Below are positions 18,192 through 27,047 of a stretch of 64,000 bases of DNA, one piece after another. Position 1 is the first letter of the stretch; every line of letters starts with the position of its first letter. A program made the position numbers and the translations under genes. Source of the DNA: Lunatibacter salilacus (GTDB lineage Bacteria; Bacteroidota; Bacteroidia; Cytophagales; Cyclobacteriaceae). The notes below the pieces were generated by a model that saw nothing but the letters and a program-made list of their open reading frames with translations, did not search any database and was not told the origin of the DNA. Location of the stretch: NCBI RefSeq assembly GCF_009797935.1, contig NZ_VOLC01000007.1, forward strand, positions 124,001 to 188,000. The letters run 5' to 3'.

Positions 18192-19538
18192 ATGAATAGA
18201 ATAACAGTAGTCTTTTTATTTCTTGTCAGTTGGTTGGGGGCATGCACCTTCGAGGAAAATTATCAGGGTTTTCTAGCATCCAGCGAGCCACTTGTGCTGG
18301 CCAACGACCAACTGACGGATGCAATGGTTCACGATATTTTTTCACCACCAGTTGCCAGCAGAATTTATGCTTATGCTGCGTTGGCTCCTTTTGAGGTTGC
18401 CGCATTTGCCGACAGTGCTAATATCCAATCCCTGATGGGGCAACTGAATGGCTTTGAAAAAAAAGATTTCTCCCCACAATCGGATGCTTACTATCCAATG
18501 GCAGCAATGGCTGCGTTTTATTACGTAGGTGCCCGGCTGGTATTTTCGGAAAATAAGATCATAACCCATAGAGATGAACTCTTTGAAAAGGTGAGGAAGC
18601 TGGGAATGACCAAAAAAACCCTTGAAGCCTCGATTGAATTCGGCGAAGCGGTGGGACAACATGTGCTCGATTATGCCTCAAAAGACAATTACCATCAAAG
18701 TCGGTCTTTCGAAAAATACACCCCAATAAATGACCCAAAATCGTGGAAACCAACTCCTCCGGCATACATGGAGGGGATAGAACCCAATTGGAATAAAATA
18801 AGGCCTTTTGTACTGGACTCTGCCAACCAATTTATTCCTCAAGCACCAACCCCCTTCGAGATAACACCTGAAAGTATTTTTTTTCAGGAAGCTAAAGCTG
18901 TAATGGACGCTGGGAATAATCTGGATGAAGAAGCTAGAGATATTGCCTTTTTTTGGGATTGTAATCCCTATAAGATGAATGTAAAAGGCCATGTGATGTA
19001 TGCGGAGAAAAAGATCACCCCTGGTGGTCATTGGATAGGAATAGCCGGCATATCTTCCAAAACAGCCAACTTGGATTGGAAGGCTACATCCGAAGCCCTT
19101 ATACTCACGGCCATTGCGGTCTTTGACGGGTTTATTTCCTGTTGGGATGAGAAGTATCGAAGCATTCTTATCAGACCTGAAACCTATATCAATCTTTATA
19201 TGGACGAGGATTGGGTACCCTTATTGCAAACGCCTCCCTTTCCAGAACATACAAGTGGCCATAGTGTTATATCCACTGCGGCATCCAGGGTACTAACAGA
19301 CTTGTTGGGAGAGCCCTTCCATTTTGTAGATTCCACAGAGGTCAAGTTTGGATTGGGTATTAGGGAATTTCACTCATTCAATGAAGCTGCCGCTGAGGCA
19401 GCCATAAGCCGTTTTTACGGTGGAATTCATTACATTCCGGCCATTGATTACGGAATAGAACAGGGGGAAGAGGTGGCACGTCATTTGCTTTCCAGGATTA
19501 AAACCAGAAAAACACCCTCACCCCTAGCTTTCGATTAA
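18192..19538 (+). CDS. PAP2 / vanadium-dependent haloperoxidase-like lipoprotein (second of two)
   Basis: 448 residues from ATG 18192, chosen because the signal MNRITVVFLFLVSWLGAC begins there (candidate lipid Cys 18); an upstream ATG at 18162 only adds ten polar residues. It is a diverged paralogue of the preceding gene, sharing FWDCNP, the PGGHW turn, and CWDEKYRS. The active-site set is present: K321-x6-R328-P329, S355-G356-H357, S406-R407-x5-H413. The +4 Asp of the phosphatase signature is again Ala. It ends 15 bases before the convergent nadD. Vanadate use is inference; an acid phosphatase role remains possible. Confidence 0.85.
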   Translation: MNRITVVFLFLVSWLGACTFEENYQGFLASSEPLVLANDQLTDAMVHDIFSPPVASRIYAYAALAPFEVAAFADSANIQSLMGQLNGFEKKDFSPQSDAYYPMAAMAAFYYVGARLVFSENKIITHRDELFEKVRKLGMTKKTLEASIEFGEAVGQHVLDYASKDNYHQSRSFEKYTPINDPKSWKPTPPAYMEGIEPNWNKIRPFVLDSANQFIPQAPTPFEITPESIFFQEAKAVMDAGNNLDEEARDIAFFWDCNPYKMNVKGHVMYAEKKITPGGHWIGIAGISSKTANLDWKATSEALILTAIAVFDGFISCWDEKYRSILIRPETYINLYMDEDWVPLLQTPPFPEHTSGHSVISTAASRVLTDLLGEPFHFVDSTEVKFGLGIREFHSFNEAAAEAAISRFYGGIHYIPAIDYGIEQGEEVARHLLSRIKTRKTPSPLAFD

Positions 19539-19553
19539 ACGGATAATCAATAG

Positions 19554-20120
19554 TTAATAATAGAGCTTTTTGTCCCGAATATAATCCGACACATCCGGAT
19601 GTACCAGATAGCGTACTGATCCACCTTCTTTGATTGTGTCCCGGATAAAGGTAGCCGAAATGTCAATCAACGGAGAATCGATAAACCTGATGGCCGGATG
19701 TTCCAGGATTTTGTTTTTACCCGGGCGGGGATATACGTAAATCTCATAGAACTCCAATATTTGACCGCTATTTTTCCACTTATGAAAATGGTTCAAGTTA
19801 TCTCCTCCGATAATCAACTTGAATTCGTGCTGGGGATACTTTTCAGAAAGGTAGGTGAGGGTATCGATAGTATAGCTTGGCCTGGGCATATGAAATTCCA
19901 CGTCCATGGCCTTAAAATGATAATTATCCGCAATGGCCAGTTCTACCATTCGCAGCCGGTCAAATTCATGCAGCAGGGATTTGCTGGACTTCATGGGATT
20001 TTGTGGGCTGACGATAAACCACACTTCATCCAAGTTAGTCTTATCCCTCATAATGTCCCCAATGATCAGGTGGCCAATGTGTATAGGGTTGAACGATCCA
20101 AAAAATAATCCTACTTTCAA
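19554..20120 (-). CDS. nadD: Nicotinate-nucleotide adenylyltransferase
   Basis: Joins nicotinate mononucleotide and ATP in NAD synthesis; cytosolic. 188 residues of the nucleotidyltransferase fold. The [10 protein letters not shown] start contains the H14-x-G-H17 catalytic motif, and DISATFIRD near residue 155 matches the family's ISxTxxR signature. Its start overlaps the end of gmk by 4 bases (ATGA type), so it is the last gene of the sigma, anti-sigma, gmk, nadD transcription unit. Confidence 0.94.
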   Translation of the reverse strand: MKVGLFFGSFNPIHIGHLIIGDIMRDKTNLDEVWFIVSPQNPMKSSKSLLHEFDRLRMVELAIADNYHFKAMDVEFHMPRPSYTIDTLTYLSEKYPQHEFKLIIGGDNLNHFHKWKNSGQILEFYEIYVYPRPGKNKILEHPAIRFIDSPLIDISATFIRDTIKEGGSVRYLVHPDVSDYIRDKKLYY

Positions 20121-20698
20121 GCTTTGTCCTGATTGATAAAGTCCGAAACCAGATTTTCTGCTTCTCTGAATGAAGTTTGAAGGTCGTTATTTAGCAAAAT
20201 AATGTCGAATTTATCCTTAAAGCCCATTTCAAATTTGGCCTTGTAGAGCCTTCGTGAAAGGCTGGCTTCTGATTCGGTACCTCTGTCCCTTAGGCGCATA
20301 GCGAGGTCATCCATTGAGGGCACTTCCACAAAAATGGCAAGGCCTCTGTCTCCGAAATATTTTTTAAGATTCAGACCTCCTTTGACATCCACGTCAAATA
20401 TGACGTGCTTTCCATTGTCCCAGATGCGTTGGATTTCTTCCTTAAGGGTACCGTAAAAATTCCCTTCGTATACTTCTTCCCATTCGATAAACTGATCTTT
20501 GTCAATTTTATCCTTGAATTCATCGGGGGTTAAAAAATAATAGTCATTTCCATCTTGCTCAGCGCGCCCCCTCCTGTCTCTTGTACAGGCGGAAATTGAA
20601 AATCCTAGGTTTGGGAATTTTTGCAAAAGGTGCTTTACAATCGTTGTCTTACCGGATCCAGATGGTGCTGAAAATATTATCGCCTTTCCTGCGGACAT
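20117..20698 (-). CDS. gmk: Guanylate kinase
   Basis: Converts GMP to GDP. 193 residues. The P-loop [10 protein letters not shown] is near residues 10-19, followed by the [18 protein letters not shown] segment that binds GMP and the [13 protein letters not shown] stretch. The family norm is CTTRxPRxxE; here the segment reads [12 protein letters not shown], so an Arg-Gly replaces the usual Pro context, within family variation. It is 10 bases after the anti-sigma-like gene and overlaps nadD by 4 bases. Confidence 0.95.
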   Translation of the reverse strand: MSAGKAIIFSAPSGSGKTTIVKHLLQKFPNLGFSISACTRDRRGRAEQDGNDYYFLTPDEFKDKIDKDQFIEWEEVYEGNFYGTLKEEIQRIWDNGKHVIFDVDVKGGLNLKKYFGDRGLAIFVEVPSMDDLAMRLRDRGTESEASLSRRLYKAKFEMGFKDKFDIILLNNDLQTSFREAENLVSDFINQDKA

Positions 20699-20708
20699 GT
20701 AGCTTTGG

Positions 20709-20981
20709 TTACTTTAAGTCCTGGATTTTTTGACGAATACTGTCTACCAGTTCCACTGGGACGAGTTGTTTGGTACATTTGGTTTTTAACACCTCCCGAA
20801 TGACCTTTTCCAGATGGAAATGCTCAAAACAAGGTTGGCATTTTGCCAGCTTCTCATCCAAAACTGCCTTTGATTCCAAATCCGCCTGTCCGTCCAGAAT
20901 GCTTTCCAACAACTTAAAGCATTTACTGGCATCACTGCAGTTGAGTTTACGTTGATTAGATGAGTCGAAATTATTCTCCAT
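20709..20981 (-). CDS. Putative anti-sigma factor (small Cys-containing partner of the ECF sigma)
   Basis: 90 residues, cytosolic, no membrane segment. Cys at the KCQPC pair near residues 52 and 55 and at C19 and C25 resemble the zinc-binding anti-sigma (ZAS) layout, but the His that usually sits four residues before the CxxC is Lys here. It lies 25 bases after the ECF sigma gene on the same strand, which is the main reason for the call. It would bind and hold the sigma factor, possibly in a redox- or metal-sensitive way (inference). Confidence 0.65.
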   Translation of the reverse strand: MENNFDSSNQRKLNCSDASKCFKLLESILDGQADLESKAVLDEKLAKCQPCFEHFHLEKVIREVLKTKCTKQLVPVELVDSIRQKIQDLK

Positions 20982-21006
20982 TTTAGTATTTAGTTCTATT
21001 CAAATT

Positions 21007-21597
21007 TTATTCTTCCTCTGTATCATAGCCCATGTTCTGGGCATATGCTTTTAGTTTTTCTTTTAATAGGTTTCTAGCTCGGTGAAGTCTGGACCTGACT
21101 GTTCCTATAGGGATATCAAGAATTTTGGCCATTTCTTCATAGGTAAACCCTTCCAAGTCACATAGGATGATAACTGTCCTAAAATCCACCGCCAGGCTAT
21201 TAAGTGCATTGGAGATCTCATCACCCAACATATCCTTCACCGCATCAACCCGCAGATCAGAAGTCATATTGTAGTCAACATTATCTGAGTTGTAATAAGT
21301 TTCAACTTCTTGATAATCTACCTTGGAAGGTTGCTTACTTTTTTTACGGTATTCATTAATGAAGCTATTCTTAAGAATCCGAAATAGCCATGCTTTGGCG
21401 TTTGTCCCTTTCTCAAATGAGTTGATAAATCGGTAGGCTTTCAGATAGGTGTCCTGCACCAAATCTTTGGCATCATCTTCATCAAAGGTCAACCTATAGG
21501 CAAAATTGTACATAGAGTCTATGTGCGGCATAAACTCCTGGTCAAAAATGCTGTTTTTATCTTTATCCGAATATTTTTTTCGTTGTACCTCTGACAT
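21007..21597 (-). CDS. ECF-type RNA polymerase sigma factor (sigma-70 family)
   Basis: 196 residues from ATG 21597; the frame is open further upstream but the added residues do not fit the family. Region 2 is clear (MYNFAYRLTFDEDDAKDLVQDTYLKAYRF begins near residue 27; only part quoted here: DAKDLVQDTYLKAY), followed by AWLFRILKNSFINEYRK. Region 4 has the helix-turn-helix EGFTYEEMAKILDIPIGTVR and S-R-L-H-R-A-R. It heads an operon with an anti-sigma-like gene, gmk and nadD. The upstream region carries a 10-base inverted repeat (see 21616-21698) that may be its control site. Confidence 0.93.
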   Translation of the reverse strand: MSEVQRKKYSDKDKNSIFDQEFMPHIDSMYNFAYRLTFDEDDAKDLVQDTYLKAYRFINSFEKGTNAKAWLFRILKNSFINEYRKKSKQPSKVDYQEVETYYNSDNVDYNMTSDLRVDAVKDMLGDEISNALNSLAVDFRTVIILCDLEGFTYEEMAKILDIPIGTVRSRLHRARNLLKEKLKAYAQNMGYDTEEE

Positions 21598-21615
21598 AGA
21601 ATTTAAAATTACGAA

Positions 21616-21698
21616 TTGGCGTAATTTATAACTAATATTTAGAAAGAAAGTCGATTGATTTTCTTTATTTTGAATTCTGATATGGCGTATTACGCCAA
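21616..21698. promoter_or_regulatory. Inverted repeat TTGGCGTAAT ... ATTACGCCAA in a divergent promoter region
   Basis: TTGGCGTAAT at 21616-21625 is matched exactly by its reverse complement at 21689-21698. The right arm also contains the local palindrome GGCGTATTACGCC (21684-21696). It lies between the ECF sigma gene (start 21597, leftward) and the acyltransferase gene (start 21725, rightward), so it could bind a dimeric regulator or mark the sigma's own promoters. Function is inference. Confidence 0.4.
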
Positions 21699-21724
21699 CC
21701 AATTGTTAATTATCCCGTCATTTC

Positions 21725-22582
21725 ATGTTTTTTTTCAAGACACTCTCTTACCTGAATCTGTCCATTTTGTATGTATTCAGTGATATACTTTACCTGGTAG
21801 CCTACTATGTGGTGGGGTATAGGAAGAAAGTAGTCCGGGAAAACCTAAGACAAGCCTTCCCACTTAAAACGGAAGTACAAAGAAAGGCAATAGAAAAACG
21901 ATTTTTTAGAAATTTGACAGATTCTTTTGCGGAAACGATAAAACTTCTGACAATGAACCAACGGGAATTGCAGAAGCGATTCCAGATAATCAACCCGGAT
22001 TTGATCTCAGAAACAATAGCCGATGGTAAAATAATCATAGGTATGCAGGCGCACTTTTTCAACTGGGAAGGGCACGAACTGGCCATGAGTTCCAGAATCG
22101 GTCCGTTATGTGAGGTGGTGTATCTTAAGATTACTAATCCATTTTTCAACCATTTTATGAAAACCCTTCGGAGCAGGTTTGGGGCGACTTTAGTTGAAAG
22201 AAATTCCTTTACGCGACATTTTATGGCCACCCGCAACACTCCCCGTCTAATTGTTCTGGCGGCTGACCAACGCCCACAATTTGCTGAAATAAGGTATTGG
22301 ACCTCATTTATGGGCAGGGAAACAGCTTTCTTTGAGGGAGGCGAAAAGCTGGCCAAGAAATTTAATCAGCCCGTAATTTATGGGGAAATTTCCAAACCAA
22401 AACGTGGGTATTATACTTTCGAATATAGAGTTTTATGTGCGCCACCCTATAATGATGACGCCGATCACAGCATAACGGAACTGTATATTGATGCCGTCGA
22501 GGCTAACATACACCGCGAACCCGCTCTGTATCTTTGGTCCCATAACCGATGGAAAGAATCAAAAGTTGAAAGGAAATCGTAA
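21725..22582 (+). CDS. LpxL/HtrB-like lysophospholipid (lipid A) acyltransferase
   Basis: 285 residues. Adds a secondary acyl chain to a lipid A precursor or related lipid at the inner face of the cytoplasmic membrane. It has an N-terminal hydrophobic anchor (about 1-28), then the YRKKVVRENLRQAFP segment typical of LpxL proteins. The catalytic motif H-x4-E is seen as AHFFNWEGHE near residues 108-117. Later come the R-S-R-F-G-A and A-A-D-Q-R-P segments. It is divergent from the ECF sigma gene. Confidence 0.9.
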   Translation: MFFFKTLSYLNLSILYVFSDILYLVAYYVVGYRKKVVRENLRQAFPLKTEVQRKAIEKRFFRNLTDSFAETIKLLTMNQRELQKRFQIINPDLISETIADGKIIIGMQAHFFNWEGHELAMSSRIGPLCEVVYLKITNPFFNHFMKTLRSRFGATLVERNSFTRHFMATRNTPRLIVLAADQRPQFAEIRYWTSFMGRETAFFEGGEKLAKKFNQPVIYGEISKPKRGYYTFEYRVLCAPPYNDDADHSITELYIDAVEANIHREPALYLWSHNRWKESKVERKS

Positions 22583-22640
22583 CTTTGTCAAAGCAAACGG
22601 AATATAACCATTTCCGTTCAACGCTTAGATTGAAACTACC

Positions 22641-24896
22641 ATGATGGATTATTTGTCGAGTCTTAACCCACCCCAACGAGAAGCAGTAGAACATACAGAT
22701 GGACCACTGATGATTATAGCGGGTGCGGGTTCTGGCAAAACACGCGTGTTGACGATTAGAATTGCCCACCTCATCCACTCCAAAGGGATTGATCCCTTTA
22801 ATATTTTGTCGCTTACCTTCACCAACAAGGCTGCGAGCGAAATGAAACACCGTATAGAGCAGCTGATCGGACTGGAAGCGAGGAATACCTGGATGGGTAC
22901 CTTCCATTCTACCTTTGCTAAAATCCTTCGGGTAGAAGCCTCCAGAATTGGCTATCCCTCCAATTTTACGATTTACGATTCAGAAGACAGCAAATCACTC
23001 ATCAGGACTATTGTCAAAGAAAAAAGGCTTGACGACAAAGTATACAAACCCAGTACGGTCTTATCCAGAATATCAGGTGCCAAAAACCGGCTGATTTCCT
23101 GGCAGACTTACATTAATGACCCACACGTGCAGGCTGACGATGATGCTGCCATGAAGCCCAAGATGGGAGAGATCTACAAAACCTACCAAGAAAGATTATT
23201 TAAGTCTTCTGCAATGGATTTTGACGACCTATTGTTCAACACCAATGTGCTGTTCCGAGATCATGCTGACGTGCTTAACAAGTATCAGCAACGTTTCAAA
23301 TACGTCATGGTGGATGAGTTTCAGGACACCAACCTTTCCCAGTACCTGATCACGAAGAGATTGGCTGCTGTCCACCAAAACATATGCGTAGTGGGAGACG
23401 ATGCTCAGAGCATCTATGCCTTCCGGGGAGCCAATATTCAAAACATCCTGAATTTTGAAAAGGATTATCCTGACCTCTTCGTAGTGAAGCTGGAGCAAAA
23501 TTACCGCTCTACCAAAAGCATAGTACATACGGCAAACTCCATCATTGCAAAAAACAAAGCCCAGCTAAAAAAGAACATCTGGACAGACAATGTGCACGGG
23601 GAGCCCATTGAACTCATCAAAGCGGCCTCCGATAATGAGGAAGGAAGGATAGTGGCCAGTGCTATTTTTGAACAAAAAAATAACCACCAGCTCAAAAACA
23701 GCGACTTTGCCATTCTTTACCGTACCAACTCCCAATCCAGGGCAATGGAAGAAGCCCTCCGGAAGATGAACATCAACTATCGGATTGTTGGCGGTCTGTC
23801 CTTTTATCAGCGCCGGGAGATCAAAGACCTGATGGCGTACCTTCGCTTTGTGGTAAATCCGGCCGATGAGGAAGCCTTCAAGAGGGTGATCAACTATCCC
23901 AAAAGGGGTATTGGGGATACCAGTGTGGAAAAAATTATGATTGCGGCCTATGAGCACGACATCTCTATCTGGGAAGTAGTCAGCAACAGTTCAAGTTTTC
24001 TGACGGGAAGAGCCGCTGCCTCCGTGGAAGATTTTTCTATCATGATCAAAAGCTTTGTAATCGAGATGGAACGGAAGGACGCTTATGAGGTCGCCTCTAG
24101 CGTAGCCAAGCAATCGGGCATCCTGCGTGAACTATACGAGGACAAAACGATCGAAGGACTTAACCGCTACGAAAACGTGCAGGAATTGCTTAACGCCATC
24201 AAGAATTATGTGGACAGCCCGGAAAATGAGGATAAAAGTTTGGGCTCATTTTTGCAGGAAATTGCCCTGCTGACGGATGAGGATCAGAACAAGCAGGATA
24301 CGGATGTAGTTACCATGATGACCATTCATGCCTCTAAGGGGCTGGAATTTAAAAATGTATTTGTTGTAGGAATGGAAGAGGACCTTTTTCCTTCTCAAAT
24401 GATGATGCAGAGCCGTGAGGATTTGGAAGAAGAGCGGCGTCTATTCTATGTGGCAGCGACTAGGGCAATGGAAAAACTGTTTCTCAGCTATGCAATGACC
24501 CGGTACAGATACGGCCGACTCCTCAACTGTGAGCCCAGCCGGTTTCTGGATGAAGTCGACCCTACCTACTTAAAGGTAAATAAAAAACTGGGTAGCCAAA
24601 TGTCGATTGGGAGTAGCTTTCAGGAACGGGAAGGTACAAATGGATTTGTAGGCCTCAGAAAACCTGCGGTAAGGGCCGGAACCACCGCAAAGGTACACAC
24701 GCCCAGTCCTGATTTCAAACCCTCCAATACACACAACCTGACTGAGGGAATGAAGGTTGAGCACCCCAAGTTCGGTTTTGGCCAAGTCCATAAAATCGAA
24801 ATGGAAGGAGCCAATAGAAAAGCATTTATACATTTTGATAATTTTGGTGATAAAACTTTATTACTTAGCTTTGCAAAGCTCAGAATAGTAGACTAG
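22641..24896 (+). CDS. ATP-dependent DNA helicase, UvrD/PcrA type
   Basis: 751-residue superfamily 1A 3'-5' helicase for repair and replication. The motifs are in order: Q motif LNPPQREAV (8-16), Walker A GAGSGKT (28-34), TFTNKAASEM, Walker B DEFQDTN, GDDAQSIYAFRGA, QNYRS, VGGLSFYQRREIKD, MTIHASKGLEF, YVAATRA. The C-terminus (G-M-K-V-E-H-P-K-F-G-F-G) is the small beta domain found at the end of PcrA, which can contact RNA polymerase in that family. TAACTTTG at 22580-22587 may be its -7 box. pcrA or uvrD cannot be told apart from sequence alone. Confidence 0.95.
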   Translation: MMDYLSSLNPPQREAVEHTDGPLMIIAGAGSGKTRVLTIRIAHLIHSKGIDPFNILSLTFTNKAASEMKHRIEQLIGLEARNTWMGTFHSTFAKILRVEASRIGYPSNFTIYDSEDSKSLIRTIVKEKRLDDKVYKPSTVLSRISGAKNRLISWQTYINDPHVQADDDAAMKPKMGEIYKTYQERLFKSSAMDFDDLLFNTNVLFRDHADVLNKYQQRFKYVMVDEFQDTNLSQYLITKRLAAVHQNICVVGDDAQSIYAFRGANIQNILNFEKDYPDLFVVKLEQNYRSTKSIVHTANSIIAKNKAQLKKNIWTDNVHGEPIELIKAASDNEEGRIVASAIFEQKNNHQLKNSDFAILYRTNSQSRAMEEALRKMNINYRIVGGLSFYQRREIKDLMAYLRFVVNPADEEAFKRVINYPKRGIGDTSVEKIMIAAYEHDISIWEVVSNSSSFLTGRAAASVEDFSIMIKSFVIEMERKDAYEVASSVAKQSGILRELYEDKTIEGLNRYENVQELLNAIKNYVDSPENEDKSLGSFLQEIALLTDEDQNKQDTDVVTMMTIHASKGLEFKNVFVVGMEEDLFPSQMMMQSREDLEEERRLFYVAATRAMEKLFLSYAMTRYRYGRLLNCEPSRFLDEVDPTYLKVNKKLGSQMSIGSSFQEREGTNGFVGLRKPAVRAGTTAKVHTPSPDFKPSNTHNLTEGMKVEHPKFGFGQVHKIEMEGANRKAFIHFDNFGDKTLLLSFAKLRIVD

Positions 24897-25027
24897 AACC
24901 ATTCGCTATATTTATTGTACATCGATACTGATTTCCCGAATTTGAAGATTTTTAATAATTGAATTCGTCAGTGTCTGAAATGATGTATGGCATGAAACTT
25001 ACAGAAAAGCCTTAAAACACATTCATC

Positions 25028-25672
25028 TTGAAAGAATACGGAAAAAATATCCAAAAGCTGGTCGATTTCATCAAAACGGTCGATTCCAAAGAAAAGCGAA
25101 CTGAATACGCTTATGCCCTTGTGGAACTGATGAAACAGCTCAATCCCCAACTGAAGTCAGAAAGTGACCAAAAACTTTGGGATGATCTATATATCATGTC
25201 CGACTTTGAACTGGATGTAGAAGCCCCCTTCCCCATGCCAATGAAGGAACTTCTGGGCAAAAGACCCAAGCCTATTGGGTACCTGGAAGGAGAGGTAAAA
25301 TTCAAACATTACGGCAGGAATATCGAAAAACTGATCGAAAAAGCAACTGAGATTGAAGACGATGAAGAACAAGAGGCTGCCATTATTTTCATCGGCCAGC
25401 TTATGCGCAGCTTTCACTCAACATGGAACAGGGAAAACTTTGACGATGCCATCATCATAGATGACATTAAAATCCTTTCTAAGGGCAAACTGCACATTGA
25501 CTTGGAAAAGGTGAAAGAAAATGGTCTTTTCGAAACAAGTACACGCCGGGATTTCAAGCCACCGTCCGTCATTGAAAATGAGAACAACAACAATAGCGGA
25601 AGGAGAAACTATAACAACGGCAACAACAAACGCAGAAACCCGGGATCAAACGTTAAAAAAAGAAGAAATTAA
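25028..25672 (+). CDS. DUF4290 family protein
   Basis: 214 residues; a conserved Bacteroidota family of unknown function typified by the start L-K-E-Y-G-K-N-I-Q-K-L-V. No ATG precedes this; a stop lies five codons upstream, so TTG at 25028 is taken as the start. The first ~170 residues are helical and acidic. The tail (about 180-214) is rich in Asn, Arg and Lys (NNNN, RRNYNNGNNKRRN), which suggests disorder and perhaps nucleic-acid binding. Its stop codon overlaps the murA start by one base (TAATG), so the two are translationally linked. Confidence 0.85.
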   Translation: MKEYGKNIQKLVDFIKTVDSKEKRTEYAYALVELMKQLNPQLKSESDQKLWDDLYIMSDFELDVEAPFPMPMKELLGKRPKPIGYLEGEVKFKHYGRNIEKLIEKATEIEDDEEQEAAIIFIGQLMRSFHSTWNRENFDDAIIIDDIKILSKGKLHIDLEKVKENGLFETSTRRDFKPPSVIENENNNNSGRRNYNNGNNKRRNPGSNVKKRRN

Positions 25673-26979
25673 TGGGTTCATTCCGAGTACAGGGGGGAGT
25701 AAAATTAAAAGGGGAAATTATTCCACAAGGAGCAAAGAATGAAGCACTTCAAATTTTATGTGCCGTTTTGCTTACACCGGAGACAGTTACGGTGCATAAA
25801 GTGCCAAATATCCGGGATGTCAACAAATTAATCGAATTGCTTTCGGTGATGGGAGTGGCTGTCACACAAATTGACACCGAATCCTATTCATTTACCGCCT
25901 CCTCTATTGATCTGGATTACTTGGAGACAACGGATTTTTTGCAGAAAGCATCTGCTCTTAGAGGATCTGTCATGATTTTAGGTCCGCTGTTGGCCCGATT
26001 TGGAAAAGGTAAAATTTCCAAACCAGGGGGAGATAAGATCGGCAGAAGAAGGATGGATACTCACTTTACCGGGTTCCAGAAGCTGGGCGCTTCATTTCAT
26101 TACGACAAGAAGAAAGAGATCTATAATATCGACGGAAGTCAGCTTAAGGGCTGCTACATGCTATTGGACGAGGCTTCCGTCACCGGGACGGCAAATATAG
26201 TCATGGCTGCAGTGTTGGCAGAGGGCACCACAACAATCTATAATGCCGCCTGTGAACCTTACCTACAGCAGCTTTGCCTGATGCTTAATCGGATGGGGGC
26301 GAAGATAACTGGCATTGGATCCAATTTATTGACTATTGAAGGTGTAAAAACACTTGGAGGAACTGTTCATACCCTTCTGCCTGACATGATTGAGATTGGG
26401 TCCTTTATCGGTCTTGCGGCCATGACCCAATCCGAAATTACCATTAAAGATGTTCAAGTAGAAAAATTAGGTATTATTCCTGAAACTTTTCGCCGTATGG
26501 GAATCAAACTGGAGATCATCGGTGACGATATCTATATTCCCGCACAAAAGCATTACGAGATTGAAACTTTTATAGACGGATCTATCCTAACGGTAGCTGA
26601 TGCCATCTGGCCTGGCTTTACGCCAGACTTATTAAGTATAATTCTTGTAATAGCCACCCAGGCTAAAGGAACGGTACTGGTCCATCAAAAAATGTTTGAA
26701 AGCCGCTTATTTTTCGTGGATAAATTGATAGATATGGGAGCCCAAATCATCCTTTGTGACCCGCACAGGGCCACGGTCATTGGGTTGGACAGGAAATACT
26801 CCCTACGGGGAATCCGCATGACATCTCCAGATATACGGGCAGGGGTAGCACTCCTTATCGCTGCGATGTCTGCCGAAGGCACTTCGGTAATAGACAATGT
26901 GGAACAGATAGACCGGGGTTACCAATATATCGACCAGCGTCTAAATGCTTTGGGAGCCAAGATAGAACGAATTGATTAA
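25672..26979 (+). CDS. murA: UDP-N-acetylglucosamine 1-carboxyvinyltransferase
   Basis: First committed step of peptidoglycan synthesis: transfers enolpyruvate from phosphoenolpyruvate to UDP-GlcNAc. 435 residues, EPSP-synthase-like fold. The N-terminal GAKNEALQILCAVLLT and the RGSVMILGPLLARFG segments match MurA. The active-site loop reads KPGGDKIGRRRMD. The residue aligning with the catalytic Cys115 of E. coli is Asp121, the variant known to make MurA insensitive to fosfomycin. It overlaps the DUF4290 gene by one base and ends at a terminator. Confidence 0.95.
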   Translation: MGSFRVQGGVKLKGEIIPQGAKNEALQILCAVLLTPETVTVHKVPNIRDVNKLIELLSVMGVAVTQIDTESYSFTASSIDLDYLETTDFLQKASALRGSVMILGPLLARFGKGKISKPGGDKIGRRRMDTHFTGFQKLGASFHYDKKKEIYNIDGSQLKGCYMLLDEASVTGTANIVMAAVLAEGTTTIYNAACEPYLQQLCLMLNRMGAKITGIGSNLLTIEGVKTLGGTVHTLLPDMIEIGSFIGLAAMTQSEITIKDVQVEKLGIIPETFRRMGIKLEIIGDDIYIPAQKHYEIETFIDGSILTVADAIWPGFTPDLLSIILVIATQAKGTVLVHQKMFESRLFFVDKLIDMGAQIILCDPHRATVIGLDRKYSLRGIRMTSPDIRAGVALLIAAMSAEGTSVIDNVEQIDRGYQYIDQRLNALGAKIERID

Positions 26980-26986
26980 AACAGAG

Positions 26987-27017
26987 AAAAACCGGGATAA
27001 TATCTCGGTTTTTTTAT
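26987..27017 (+). terminator. Rho-independent terminator after murA
   Basis: Stem ACCGGGAT / ATCTCGGT (one G-T pair) with a three-base loop, preceded by A and followed by a run of eight or more T. Confidence 0.85.
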
Positions 27018-27047
27018 TTATTTTTAAAGTTGCTGGATTCAAAATAT

